Assembly (NCBI RefSeq): GCF_002234675.1
Contig: NC_019859.2
Location: 3,689,240-3,753,239, forward strand
DNA length: 64,000 nucleotides
Reading direction: 5' to 3'
Origin: Oryzias latipes
Taxonomy: Eukaryota; Chordata; Actinopteri; Beloniformes; Adrianichthyidae
In this document: in pieces, positions 10,845-24,970 of the stretch
Position numbering within the stretch: position 1 is the stretch's first letter
How the letters are laid out: each line of letters starts with the position of its first letter
Program-made: the position numbers and the translations under genes
Notes under the pieces: generated by a model
Databases searched by the model: none
Seen by the model: the letters and a program-made list of their open reading frames with translations, nothing else
What the model was told of the DNA's origin: nothing

Positions 10845-13800
10845 ATGCTGGTGCAGGTTTGCTACCGCCAACAGCAGAAATATGTAAAGCTGGATGAAGT
10901 TGATGGACAGTTTGATTTCATGCAACTGCATGAAAAAGGTTTGTTTTTAAATTTCGTTTGAAGAGGAAATACATTTTGTGTAGGTGATTTTGTATCCAAA
11001 TTAGTTTATTCATTTGTGAAGTGAGAATAGTGCTGGCTTAAAAGGTGCTCTCAGAAATATCTCATCTTTTCCAGTCATCGAGAGGTTTTGCCTGCCACCT
11101 GACGCAAAAGTAGTATACAAAGATGCAACAGGGACAGAAGTTGACGAAGACATTTTCAATGACCTTGTCAGCCAAGGCAGCGTTGTTTTAACAGTTTTCC
11201 CAAGTGATGGTGAGAAATGTAAAGGGTCAGTTACATGAAGCAATTCAGTGTCAAATGGTGGAACCTGAACTCTCAAATCAGTCTACAGAAAAAAAAAACA
11301 ATTTGTAGTATAATGTGGAATCCAACAAGATGCAATAAATGTTGCAACATTTGAACGAAGCTGTACATTTTTTTTTATTTCTGAAATTTATTTTTTCTCC
11401 TAGAGTTTACTGATTGCTCCTTGTCCTCTCCATCTGAATGGTCTGACTCAAGCTTCAGTTCAAGTGCAAGTGCATCAACTGTACTTCTAGATGAGATCCC
11501 AAGGAAAAAATCAAGAGTTGAAGGAACAATCAATGCAGTTTCTGCAAAAAAGGTTGGAACAAAGTTCAAATATCTCTGTCAACATTTTTTTTTGCCGTTT
11601 AATTACAATTTTTGTCTTCCCTAAGTTGATCGAAGCTGTACTTGGAGCCAGTTCAGGTGGTGAAGAGGTCCTTGAAGAATATCACGCATCACAGACTCTT
11701 AAAGATTCTACCAGAAGAAAGCTGGTCAATATAATAGTGGCCCACATGATTGATAAACATGGGTAATGTGCCCAGTTTTTGTAGACTTAAAAAAGAATCA
11801 AAACTGTTTATCTATTACTATAGTAATCCCAATTGACTCTCTTCCCAGACATCTCCCCACTAAAGCTGTTAGAGAAGAATATGCTCTTGGGATAGTGACA
11901 CTTTTTCCATCCCTGAAAGACCCATACTCCGAGAAAGGCTACGTATGTATAATTATTATTGTAATATTCGTTGAGATAGTATTTATGTTTTGTGTTGTTA
12001 GGTTCTGGGTGGGCATTTTGATTTCTGATATTCTTAAAAATGACAGACAATGCACTAAGTGTTAATGTATTTCCATTTCAGGAACACTTCTATGATGCTG
12101 CAAGCAGTACAGGATACATTTCTTGGCGTCTTAAGACCATCCAGAGAAAGATTCGACGAGAATCTACCACTTCAAATAGCCTCACTGGCCTTTCTCAAGG
12201 AGGAGGTAATACATCTGCAAACTGGTCATCTTATGTCAGCTAGTGTAGTAGAAGAGAGCAAAGATGGTTTTAGGTTTGTATGCTGTCACCTCTTTCACAA
12301 AAGTAGTTTGTATGTCTGACATTAGAAAGCCACTTTCCTCTTACTAGATTGGTTGAACAATCTCTTGGACTGATTTTTATTATATAATTTTTTTTGCATT
12401 TACCTATTAGCAACTAGGGCCTAATTTATTTAAAGTGTGTGTGTTCCTTTCTTCAGGGGGCCCTAAATTCCAGAGATCTGTTGTAGTTGAGGAGCAGCAG
12501 CTGGATGGAGATGCTTGTCAGGAGGCAATGTCTTTGCTCAATTATGCCACAGACACTACGCAAATTTTTCGAAAGATGAGAGAGACGTTTCAGCATCGGC
12601 AAAAACTCATCAATGACTCAGACAAAATGCTTGACATCCTGTCAATCTTCCCAAGATTCCTGGATACCAAAGGATTGGTAAGTATGCAATGATATTTTGA
12701 GATCTACTTGAAATGTGCAGAATGTGGTGATAGTATATTTTCTTTCTCATAGGTAAATCAAGACTTCATTCTCTTGTTTAATGACGAGGTATCCAACCGG
12801 CTGCTTCAGAAATGGGACCCGATCTTTAGATGCAACGTTATCAAAGAGGCCAAGCAGCTCACTTCAACACCAGAGCTTCGTCAGTTGTTGCATTCAGTGG
12901 AGAGTCCACAAGGAAGTGATGAGGCAATGAGTGAGTTTTGCTCTCTTGTGTTTACAATTCAATACTTTATTAACATAACTTTTTTTGTACTTTGCTTTGT
13001 GTAAGTCTTTAAAAGTTCAATGACCTAAAAGATCATGAAGTACATGAATTTGCAGTACATTTGAATGTAGGTTTGTTAAATCAGATTATTTGGGGCATAT
13101 CTAAGTTTCTCAGTTATTGCATCACCGCCAACTTATTTTAGCTGTCATTTTACTATTTATTGCGGCACATATCTACTTGAGACATGCAGAGTTTTAAATA
13201 TATGCAACGTTTTCAACAGAGTAATTGGTTTTTGCCCTTTTAATGATCATTGTTTTAAGTCTTTGCTGTTCATTCATTCTTTGTCCATAGCTTATGATGC
13301 AGAGATGGCCTCGCTTTTGTTGCTGTTATATCTCCTTCCACCACCACCTGGGGGACCAAAGTTTCCAAAAATCAGCGCTTCTGATGCAGTTGAAAAAGTT
13401 ATTGTCTTTCACAAGGTAATTTTACATTTGTTAATTTTGATCATGTGTAAAACTGGTAAAGAGTTAAATGAAACAAATTGTAGGCAAGTTTACTTTAACA
13501 TAGAATGCTTGTGTTCACTTGTGCAGTGCTATTTCTGACTTGAGTGTCCAATGTCCTTTTAAAACCTCAGTCTTGCTGCAGTTTGGAAGAACATCTTCAG
13601 AACCAGCAGAACCATCAGCCATACCTCCTAGCCGTTGGTCGCGAAAAGAGGAACATCGACAGATTCTACATCTCCATTGACAAGCGTCTCATCCCATGCC
13701 AGGCAAACCGCTCCCTTGGGGCATTTGATGAACTTTTTAAAGCTCATTTTGTTTTCAGTGTGTCTTATGATGGTGCACTTCTGAATTTCTACACCTTTTT

Positions 13801-13912
13801 GCAGACAACAGTTTATAACATTGATATGGGTAAAATGAAGGTGTCACCAAGAATTCGAGACATGAGAGCCAAACTCCTTAACCAGGAGGTGCTTCTCACA
13901 ACCCAGATTTAA
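10845..13912 (+). CDS. Spliced 532-codon transposon gene, PB1-like N-terminus, function unknown
   Basis: Ten coding exons join without a frame break: 10845-10938, 11075-11209, 11404-11552, 11626-11762, 11849-11942, 12082-12205, 12457-12677, 12753-12930, 13291-13415 and 13571-13912. Every intron is GT/AG and all phases agree, giving 1599 coding bases. Residues 1-76 look like a PB1/ubiquitin-like fold, with the acidic stretch VVYKDATGTEVDEDIF as an OPCA-like motif. A serine-rich linker follows. Next comes a helical segment with RKLVNIIVAHMIDKHG and GIVTLFPSLKDP, which recalls fish proteins annotated as SAMD3-like. The C-terminal part (RNIDRFYISIDKRLIP, FDELFKAHFVFSVSYD) is unassigned. It could be an accessory transposition protein or a passenger. 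The intron between exons 3 and 4 has a weak GTTGGA donor. Confidence 0.8.
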
Positions 13913-13943
13913 AGCCAGGACAATTAAAGGCATTTTGAGCAAA

Positions 13944-16220
13944 ATGCTCACATGTTTTCTGTGCAACAAAATTTTCCCCAGCAGTTGATTTCACATATAA
14001 GAGGTGAACATGGTTATTATCCTGGACCAAAGTTCAAGTTGTTTTGTTGTCAGCCAAGTTGTAGGCTTCAGTTTCAAACATATGCAGGCTTTAGAAAGCA
14101 CCTTAACATTATTCATAGCAACGTTGAACAAATTGTTCATACTTCAGCTGTTACTAATTTGCCTAGTGATCCAGTTTCACATGATTTGGAAGACCAATTT
14201 CATTCAACAGATCTTTCTCAAAGTTCATCCAGTGTTATTCTAGAGTCTAGTTCGTCCCATGTTCCAGAAAGTAGAGAAACTAGTGTTTCAGATTTTAGCA
14301 GGGATTCATCCAAAAAAATGTGCGCATCCATTGTGGCCAAACTGCAGGGTAGTGGCATTTCTAACAGTTTAGTATCTTCACTTGTGGGTGATTTGGAGGA
14401 ACTAACAAGCGAGCTTCGTTCAGAAGCAAAGCAAGCCATTATTTCTGCTTTACCTGCAACTGACCCCAACATATCTGTAATTAATGAATCTTTTGAAAAA
14501 TTGAAAAACCCATTCACTCATCTAAATACAGAATGGAAACGAAATAAATTCTTCAACCTAAAATGGGGAGTGGTAGAGCCCAGAGAAATAACACTGGGAG
14601 TGAGATACGACACCAGACGTAATCAAAAATCGGGTACTTATGATCAGGTACCTGTTAAGGATACTTTCATTTATGTCCCTGTTCTGGAATCTCTGAAGTT
14701 CATGTGTAAGAATCCAGAGATTTGTGCTCTCCTGAAGAGGGAGTGTAGGTCAGAGCCAGATGCGTATCATGACTTTTGTGATGGAAGTTACTTTAATACT
14801 CACCCCCTGTTTTCAGCCAAAAAGCATGCTTTACAAATTCAGCTATTCTATGATGATTTTGAAACGGCCAATCCCCTTGGGTCAAAACGTGGAATTCACA
14901 AAATTGGCTGCATTTATTTCATTTTAAGAAATCTACCTCCAAAATTTAATTCCATCTTGATGAACATTCATTTAGTATCTCTTTTCCACACACCAGATCT
15001 GCACAAGTACGGTTTTGATGTTATACTGGAACCACTGATAAGTGATTTGAAACAACTTGAAAGTCGAGGGATAAGTCTTCCATTTTCTGATGAGCCAATA
15101 TATGGAACAATTTCACAAATAACTGGAGATAATCTAGGGATGCATTCCATTCTTGGTTTTAACGAGTCATTCAACAGCCGACATTTTTGTCGCCTTTGTT
15201 TGGTTGAAAAAGATGATTGTCAAATAGTGTACACTGAGGATGATCCTAAAGTGGTCTTTCGTGAAAAGATGTGTTTACATGCATTGGCAGTCTCTTAAAG
15301 AAAATGTTAATTTAAAGTCACTGTATGGTATGAAAAGAAATTCTTCTCTAAATTCCTTGCAGTATTTCCATGTTTGCAGTAACTACTCTTTTGATATAAT
15401 GCATGATCTTCTTGAAGGTGTCGCTCAGTATGAGATCAAATTGCTATTTGAATATCTCACAAAACACTACATATCAGAACAAAACTTGCTTTCAAGGATC
15501 TATGGTTTTGACTATGGTTTTTTAGAAAGAAAAAATCGTCCCACTAAAATTATTTTGGATAGTCCAGGTAATGGCATTGGCTTGAACTCCATCCAGACAT
15601 TATGTCTCGTAAAAAACATTCCACTTATACTTATTCATTACCCGTCTTCAATTAGGAAAATTGGTCCCTTGTTGTTTTTCTGGTCTATGAGGTTTGAGGC
15701 TAAACATAAGTTGTTAAAAGATTGTTTCAAAAATTTCAAAAACATAACCAAATCACTCGCTAAAAAACATCAGATGGCCATTGCTTATCACTGGGAAACC
15801 TTAGCACTCAAACAGAAGGAATATGGGCCAATTAAATCATTTTCATTGAGAGAGGAAAATGTGGTAAACACTCAGATTCTTGAACAATCTAAAGATGTTT
15901 TCACAACAAGTTGGGTTAAAGTTAATGGTGTGGAGTACAGAGCTGGACTTGTTGTTTGCAGTTTGATGGAGGAAGAAATGCCTATCTTTATTCAAATACT
16001 TGACATTCTTTTAGTTAATGATGCCATTTTTTTATTGACTCAAAAATTATTTACGGAGTACTTTGATGAACATTACCATGCCTTTAAAGTGTCAAGTACT
16101 GAAGAAAAGTGTGTTATCAAAATAACAGAACTGAAATGTTACAAACCCTTTGATGTTCAAAGCTCATATGGAGCAACAGATGAAAGTTTTTTTGTTATTC
16201 CGTCATGTGTTATGTATTAA
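13944..16220 (+). pseudogene. Zinc-finger/transposase-like gene with two apparent frameshifts
   Basis: The gene begins MLTCFLCNKIFP, a C-x2-C knuckle, then changes frame in the TTTTCCCC run near 13980. It continues with HIRGEHGYYPGPK and a second finger, FCCQPSCRLQFQTYAGFRKH with LNIIH. The frame stays open to 15298. Near 15285 the reading changes again, from LCLVEKDDCQIVY to WQSLKENVNLKSLYG, and stays open to 16220. The core motif NYSFDIMHDLLEGVAQYE is typical of a fish transposase family. It may contribute a catalytic acidic residue, but I cannot place the full triad. No splice pair explains either shift well, so single-base indels or sequence errors are likely. It lies about 30 bases after the first gene. 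Confidence 0.7.
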
Positions 16221-16416
16221 TTGACTGCATGGGAGTAAAATATTAAATATGTTTGAAAATACATTTTTTGGGGAATTATTTCATTGCCGGTTATATAATT
16301 TCAACTATTGTATCGTATTGCAGTACTTGGTAAAACATTTTAGTTAATTGTTTAAAAAAACGCTTATTTGGGTAGTAGTTTTAGTGTCTAAATTTAGTGA
16401 GTTAAAAAGGAACTTT

Positions 16417-16910
16417 GACTCGGTGTTAATTTAACATATTTATTGAGTTAAACTATTGACTCTGACTCGGTGTTAATTTAACATATTTATTGAGTTAAAC
16501 TATTGACTCTGACTCGGTGTTAATTTAACATATTTATTGAGTTAAACTATTGACTCTGACTCGGTGTTAATTTAACATATTTATTGAGTTAAACTATTGA
16601 CTCTGACTCGGTGTTAATTTAACATATTTATTGAGTTAAACTATTGACTCTGACTTGGTGTTAATTTAACATATTTATTGAGTTAAACTATTGACTCTGA
16701 CTCGGTGTTAATTTAACATATTTATTGAGTTAAACTATTGACTCTGACTCTGTGTTAATTTAACATATTTATTGAGTTAAACTATTGACTCTGACTCGGT
16801 GTTAATTTAACATATTTATTGAGTTAAACTATTGACTCTGACTCGGTGTTAATTTAACATATTTATTGAGTTAAACTATTGACTCTGAATCGGTGTTAAA
16901 TGATTTAACT
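16417..16910 (+). repeat. 47-bp tandem array, 10 full units, right subterminal
   Basis: Units start at 16417, 16464, 16511, 16558, 16605, 16652, 16699, 16746, 16793 and 16840, with an eleventh partial unit at 16887. Each unit has GACTCGGTGTTAATTTAACA and ATTGAGTTAAACTATTGAC blocks. Units differ at only one or two positions. GTTAA/TTAAC half-sites occur in both directions in each unit. Confidence 0.95.
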
Positions 16911-17021
16911 ATTTTGAAAATGTTAATTTAACTCCGTAAAGTGTGGAGCTATATAAACCCTGAAAAAGTGTTGAAATTAACTCTGTGGGAGTTGAATCAA
17001 CACTCCACTTTTTGCTGTGTA

Positions 17022-18337
17022 TGATTTGAAGTATTTCCCCCTTATCAGGGACCAGAGACACCCGCGAATACAAATAACTACCTCCCACCCCCGCGGCCGA
17101 AAAATGTCCGCCACCAATCCTTCCTCATCAAAAACCCTACTGAAACATTTCCGATGCTCTGTAAAACATTGTGTAAAAGAACATCGCTCAGCATGAAGAG
17201 CTTTTCTTTTTTAATTCAGAACAATAGCCTGTTCCGTAGCATACTTTGTAACGCACATTAGAATTGTCACTCTGTGCCTTAAAACCAGGAGCCCGTGCTT
17301 CCTCCTTCATCAGTTAAGTGAGAGAGGGCATCTTGTTCCAGAATAGGCCATTTTCATCCATCATTCATTCATCCGGATAACAGTTATTCACCGCAGTTAT
17401 CTTCCTCAGCGTTTCAGGATATTTTTCGGCTTCTTCTGAGTCAGCTGATGCCATTTCTCCCTGCAGGGGGACAAACTTCGGTTATAGGGATTCAGGAGCC
17501 GGTGGAAATAACTGAAATATTTCTTAGCAATGTGCTCTTCATCTCCGCTCCCCTCCTTCGGACGCAAAAGTCTCATACAAGCGTCTTGAGTTAAGTTTCT
17601 TCTGTTGGATACGCGGGGGAACACTGTATAAAAAATCAATTAAAATCAGTATTTTTTCAAATGACAACTCGTTCAAAGGCAGTGCATTGTGGTCTACTGA
17701 GCATAGATGCAGACTGGCTTTTGAAGGGTTGAGACTTTTGGGAATTTTTTAGAGCAGTAGATTTTGGAATTGTAGATTTGGACAGCCTCAAAAATCAGAG
17801 AATGTCCTAAATAGAGAGTAAATTTGGACACAAGCATTTTTAAATCTTACCGTGATTTTTTTCCTTAAAGTCTTTAAATGCATTTCATAACTATAGTAAC
17901 ATAGTTTGAATATATAAGTAAAAAGTACTGTAGAAGAGCAAAAAGGTACAATTTAAAAAACTTGTATGGAATATAGATTAAATGGAAGCATTTGTTTTCT
18001 ATGGCTCTGGTGCAGTGGGCGCATTGGTCACTGCTGCAAGACTGATGCTGACCGGGCATCAGAATGTAAAGACTTCATTAAGTGAATGTCTGCTTCTTGG
18101 AAAGTGCGAGAAGGTTGAACATTTTATCACCTTTGAGTGACAGATCTTGACGCCCAGCCCAAACATAAAGTATTAACATGAAGTCACCTCAGCTGGGTGG
18201 GAGGAGAACATCCTTCAGTGTCAGCCAGGACATGTTTATGGAACAGTATGTTAAAGGAATTTTACCACATGACCACCCTTTGTGCCTCCTCAATCTGATC
18301 ACAACAGTTTTGCAGCATTTGGTGAAAGGGAGACTTA
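17022..18337. other. Intronic DNA without recognised features
   Basis: Flanks the right end of the 8.4-kb transposon. Short open frames here show no coding character. Confidence 0.4.
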
Positions 18338-18345
18338 TTTGATTC

Positions 18346-19343
18346 TAGGGGTGTAACGGTCCACTAAAATGTCAATTCAGTTCGGTTCAGAATTTCATAG
18401 GGCTCGGTTCGATACATTTTTGGTATTATTTCGGTTAAAAAATGGCAAAAAAAAGATTACTTGCCAAATGCATTTATTGGTTTTATATAACAATGATAAA
18501 ATTAACCTATGTAGCTGATCTGCTATACAAAAGAATACAACTGTTAGCTTTCAGGAACCAAAAACTTTGGATAATTAACACTGGCCTGAAAAAAAAAAGT
18601 AACTTGCACATTTTCTTTCTTGTAGACCCAATTTTTACAGCCGGGTGATGCCGGTTTAAGTTCGTTAACAGATTAGATGTGTAATCTGTGGCATACGCTA
18701 TCTTGGTGTAACAATAAAATGTCAAAACACAGCATTTGACGTATCCATGTGTCTTTTCCTTTCATCCAAACAAATCCAAAGTGTTCCCACACAGGAGAGC
18801 CTAAGGAGAATGGGGGGGGGGGGTCCGCATGATACTGTTGACATGCTCACTGTCACTTCAGTCACCGAATAGCTGTTGAACCTCCTGCAATGACGTTTCT
18901 GTCCGTGGTCGGAAAACGCAGGGGAGATCCTCTCCAGGGCCGAAGGTGGATCTTCCTTCGGGGTTCACTTCCTCCTTCGGACCCTCAGAGCCTCCAGAGC
19001 GGGTTAATAAAAGAACCGGTCTCCATTCTTTTAGAGGAAACCGTTTTTATTACTTTTCCGGCAAACTGAGCAGCACACCTTGAACATGCGCTCTCGCACA
19101 CACATTCTTGCGCTGCCACACTGTCCCCCCCCTCCTTCCTAAACGCGCGCGGGTGCAGACACCATTAAGCGTCTTGGCGGAAACTCGTGGTTAACATTAG
19201 TTCCGCCTCGGCGCAAAGTTAATACATTTGGGGGGGAAAACAAACAAACAAAAAAGAAAAACCGAAACGGTACAAAAGAGATCCGAACCGAAATTGTTGT
19301 ACCGAAACGGTTCGGTCCAACGACATGTACCGTTACACTCCTA
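18346..19343. mobile_element. Non-autonomous hAT-type element, ~1.0 kb
   Basis: The ends TAGGGGTGTAACGGT and, on the right, ACCGTTACACTCCTA form inverted repeats. The flanks TTTGATTC (18338-18345) and TTCGATTC (19344-19351) are an 8-bp target duplication with one mismatch. Subterminal GGTTCGGTT-like motifs occur near both ends. No transposase frame is present. Its middle (about 18820-19120) is related to a block at about 61400-61670. Confidence 0.85.
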
Positions 19344-19783
19344 TTCGATTCAGTTGCTTTTTTGTGAGATAAACCAGGGTCTGAATTAAAACACATTCAA
19401 AACCACAGAACACTTTTTAATTTAGGCTTTTTTGTCTTTATGTGACATTCTGACCTATAGTTACGAGAGCAAAAAGAACACAAAGTAATAGTCACAATAA
19501 TTCTTACAGGTGTCTGCAGGTGAAAAACGTTCGAACATGTTGAGGGGAAGCAGGAAATTTTAAGATTAAAGACTGCTCGGTGAGCTTATAGAGAGAAAAT
19601 GTTCACGCACGTTTCTACGGGCATAATGTGAGCGAAAGGTCGTCTTACTGTATCAACTGCAGCATTTGCGTGTAGCAGTGAGGAGCCAGTCCTCTGACCT
19701 TACTAACGACTAGAGGATGACCGCATCACCTGTACGTCACAAGTGGACAATTTTGCAGCTGCATCCCGAACAAGTGGAAGATT

Positions 19784-20036
19784 TTTTATGGAACTTTTAG
19801 GGCACGCTGCTAACAAAGAGTTACAGTAATCCAGTCTAGATGTGACAAATGCATGGATGAGTTTTTCCCCATTACTTTTAGAAAGTATATTTCTGATCTT
19901 AGCTATATTGCGCAGGTGAAAGCTGTCTCCCCCTCAAGCCTGTGATATTTGAGCCTTAAATAATAAATCCTGGTCAAATAAAAGCTCTAGGTTTCTAACT
20001 GCTGAATTGGAGGCAACACTTGCGCCATCCAGAGAC
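19784..20036 (-). mobile_element. L2-type LINE internal fragment
   Basis: GCTAACAAAGAGTTACAGTAA, GACAAATGCATGGATGAGTT and a GAAAGTATATTTCTGATCTT block match 42160-42430 of the long L2 copy at good identity. Both ends are truncated. Confidence 0.8.
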
Positions 20037-20329
20037 CTGCGAAACAAACAAGATGTGACCACTCCTCTCTACGACCCTCTTCAGGGCCGGATGACCCAAA
20101 AACCCGCAGCACCCGTATAGGTCATGTGATTAAGGCTAAAACTACAGTCAGGCCAAGTGATGTTTTGACTTCTGTAGATAAATGACATACTTTTTTAGCT
20201 TAAGTTCTGTTTTAAAAATAGGATTGCACATGTTGTTTCTCATCCAGATTCATTATAAAAAGAAAATATATGCATTTATTAGCTGGAGGCTGCTGAACTT
20301 CATTATCCTTTCAAGGTCATACAGGCTAG

Positions 20330-22183
<1,854 letters not shown>

Positions 22184-22560
22184 AGGCAAGGCAAGGCAAG
22201 TTTATTTGTATAGCACAATTCGTACTCAAAGTAATTCAAGGTGCTTCACAAAACAGGAAAAATGCATTAAAATCACAATACATCATAGAAATAATCAACG
22301 TAAAATTTACTTTAAAAGAAAAGAAACATTTTGAAAATTGATTTAAAAATCAAGGAAGGAAAGGAAGGAAAAGTGCAGATAGGACCTTCAGTCATATACA
22401 CGGCTAAACAGAAATGTTTTAAGTCGAGATTTGAACATGAACACAGAAGAGGCCTGTCTTAACAAAGGAAATGAAATCAGAAAACAGACAACAAAAACCG
22501 GTAAAACCGTAAATCCAAACCCAAAAAGACTACAAGGAAAGTAACACCTGAGTAAATGTA
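22184..22560 (-). mobile_element. LINE 3' UTR fragment
   Basis: AGGCAAGGCAAGGCAAG repeats, then TTTATTTGTATAGCACAATTC and AAAGTAATTCAAGGTGCTTC, form a widespread fish LINE tail read on the minus strand. No open reading frame remains. Confidence 0.65.
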
Positions 22561-24680
22561 TCCATTTAAGTCAGGTTTGTAATAAGAATATATAAGAGCT
22601 GAATTGATAAATGGACGGCTGTATGTTCATTCAAAAACATGAGAATCACTGTTTTTTGGTGAAAATCCTGCAGGGGAATTAAGCCTTAAGGGAGTCGGAG
22701 GGAACTTTAAAGGGCCGTCCAGTCTTTTCTACTTAACTACCAACCTGTGGTCTGACCTGAGAGTAGGATCCACGTGCCATTTAGCTGTGATGCTATTTTG
22801 GTTCTTCTGAGGCTAAAAAGATTTATGGTCCATTTCAGTTCTCCGGAGAAAAATCAAGCAGAACCCACAAAGGCTGAAGGATTAATGCTCCACCCCATAA
22901 TTACGCGCCCACAAGTTTTCACACAGGAATACTCAAATGAAAAGCAAACAAGAACATTGAAGTGAATTTAATGGCTAATCATGTGTTAATCTATGATGTG
23001 ATACGACAACACAATAGATGACAGGCTTAGTGGCAAACATTAGACGTCTTCCTCTCTATTGATGTGATTAGTTTAAGGCATATTTAGTCCACTGGCTATG
23101 ACTTTTATTTAGAAAACAGCTGTTTGGATTTGAGAGTTGAATGCTTACATCTGTGCAGTTGAATCAAATGTTTATGGGAGAGTAACTATTAAAACATTGA
23201 GTCCATTTAACAATTTCATAATTAATTTAATATCCATTTAATTTGTTTGTTTTAGATATGGGAACACACCTAGCAAAATTTTGGGTTTTTTTAAAGGTGG
23301 AAATTATTTCTATAGAATATGAAATCTTCCACAAAAAAACAAAAACGCTCCAAAAGCTGATTTTTGTGTTGAAAAATACAAATTACTTATAGAAACAGCC
23401 CTACTTAATGTTTAACTTTGAAACTAAAAGTGATAAATAACTCACCACAGGGAGAATTTTAATCAATTTCTTTGTTTTTTTATGTTGTTTTTCACATGTA
23501 ACTAAATCTATAGTTTGTGTTGTTTACACACATAGAAAAACTCATTGGTACCTTTCAGCTAATTACAGCAAAACTCACAATAGTCAAAGAAATAACTAGA
23601 TTCACAATAAATACAAATTCAATCAATTGTAACCAGTGAAAGTCTGACATTGCTTTTCAATCACGCTTCAATAGAATTATTTACACAAATAAAACAAATG
23701 CAGTAAAACACATAAAGTAACAGGTTAAAAGTGTTCTCTTATGTGAGTAAAGTCAGATTAAGTGAGAATCACATTCATGTTATGGAAAAACTTTTGATTG
23801 ACACAATTATCTCCATTTTTCTTCTTCTTGTTAAAGCAGGAATTCATCCCTTAGGCTGTGACTGTAACTTGACATGGAACAAGTCCTGTAAAAACATTTA
23901 ACTATCAATCAAAATTGTGTTAGCATATTCCACTCTGTCTCTATCTCAAAAACCTTTGGGAACTCAGAAGAAAGCAGAGATATCAAAACAAAGATTTTGA
24001 ACCAGATTTGGTTCCATCAGTCCGTTAGCAGCAGCCGCTCAGGAGCTGTCAGCATTAGGGCAAATCGGGGGTGAACACTGTCCATACTCTCAGTATTAAC
24101 ACATTTTTTTGTGTCATTTCATGTCAAAAGAGAGATGTTTTTGTGCAACCTTTCAAATATTTTAGTGTTTTGTGGATCTACAGAAACTCTGGAATTGTTG
24201 TTTACATGAGAAGTGTGTCGGGTCATTTAGTCTGGAGAAGCGTGGATTTATCTCTCTTAGGATCTGTGATCCTGCTGTTTGCTGTCTCTGCGGACATCAC
24301 AGCTCTTCATCCATCAAGAGCATTTTTTGAACACAAAAGGAGGATTTTTACAACCACCCACCCCCTGCACTGCTTTCCCTCCTCCTCTCCACCGAAGTCT
24401 CTGCCCGTGTTCAGATATGCTCTACTTCACTGCACAGGAGTTTTTATGCTCTCCGTTTCCCTGCTGTGTACAAATGTCAGTTTCAGTTTTCCTCCTTCAC
24501 TCATTTCATTTTCTAACTTCTCATGGATTTTCACTTCCTCACATGGCAGATGTTGGCTTCCCTTTTCACCATTTTCCCCAACGGCAGTTCCTGAAATGAT
24601 AACCTGTTGTTAGATATTCAGATATTTTTTGACTGTAGTTTCTAGTTTAAATTTACCACTAAAATTCCATCAGTATACAA
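22561..24680. other. kcnh1 intron, nothing recognised
   Basis: AT-rich non-coding DNA. A 180-codon open frame from 24071 has no homology I recognise and no supporting splice sites. Confidence 0.45.
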
Positions 24681-24689
24681 CTTGACACG

Positions 24690-24970
24690 TAGCTCGTTCA
24701 GCTGCAGTCTGCTGCAGCCCCTGAGCAAAAAGGAAAGCTACAGGAGCTCCTTTGTCCCAACAGCAGTTAGACTCTACAATGATACAGTGTAGGACTGCTG
24801 AAACTGCTGCTGTATTCACTTATTTACTTATGACATGTAATGTACTTTTACTACCATTTTTTATTTTTTACTACTATTTTTATTCTTACTCTTGGCATTT
24901 GTTTTTTCTAATTGTTATATTTCTCATTTGGCTGCTGTAACAACTCAATTTCCCCCGGGGATCAATAAAG
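24690..24970 (+). mobile_element. LINE 3' end (Rex1-like)
   Basis: The segment CTCCTTTGTCCCAACAGCAG corresponds to the SSFVPTAVRLYN-type C-terminus of a fish LINE ORF. A 3' UTR follows, ending TTTCCCCCGGGGATCAATAA. The tail runs directly into the pentanucleotide array. Confidence 0.6.

Larger units (their letters stand above)
8663..17021 (+). mobile_element. ~8.36-kb DNA transposon carrying two genes, CMC/EnSpm-like (tentative)
   Basis: The left end reads TACACAGCAAAAACTGGAG and the right end, reverse-complemented, reads TACACAGCAAAAAGTGGAG, so the ends form inverted repeats with few mismatches. The termini can be read as CACAGC flanked by a TA target duplication (8663-8664 and 17020-17021), or as TACACAGC with no visible duplication. 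Subterminal repeats occur on both sides. Inside, on the + strand, lie a spliced 10-exon gene (10845-13912) and a transposase-like gene (13944-16220). The CACAG terminus, subterminal repeat arrays and a DIMHDLLEGV motif recall CACTA/EnSpm-type elements. That assignment is inference. The element sits in a kcnh1 intron, in the same direction as kcnh1. Confidence 0.8.

Noticed and set aside
16417-16910. Regular spaced repeats that could suggest a CRISPR array
   Set aside because: There are no unique spacers; the whole 47-bp unit is repeated, and the context is a eukaryotic transposon end.
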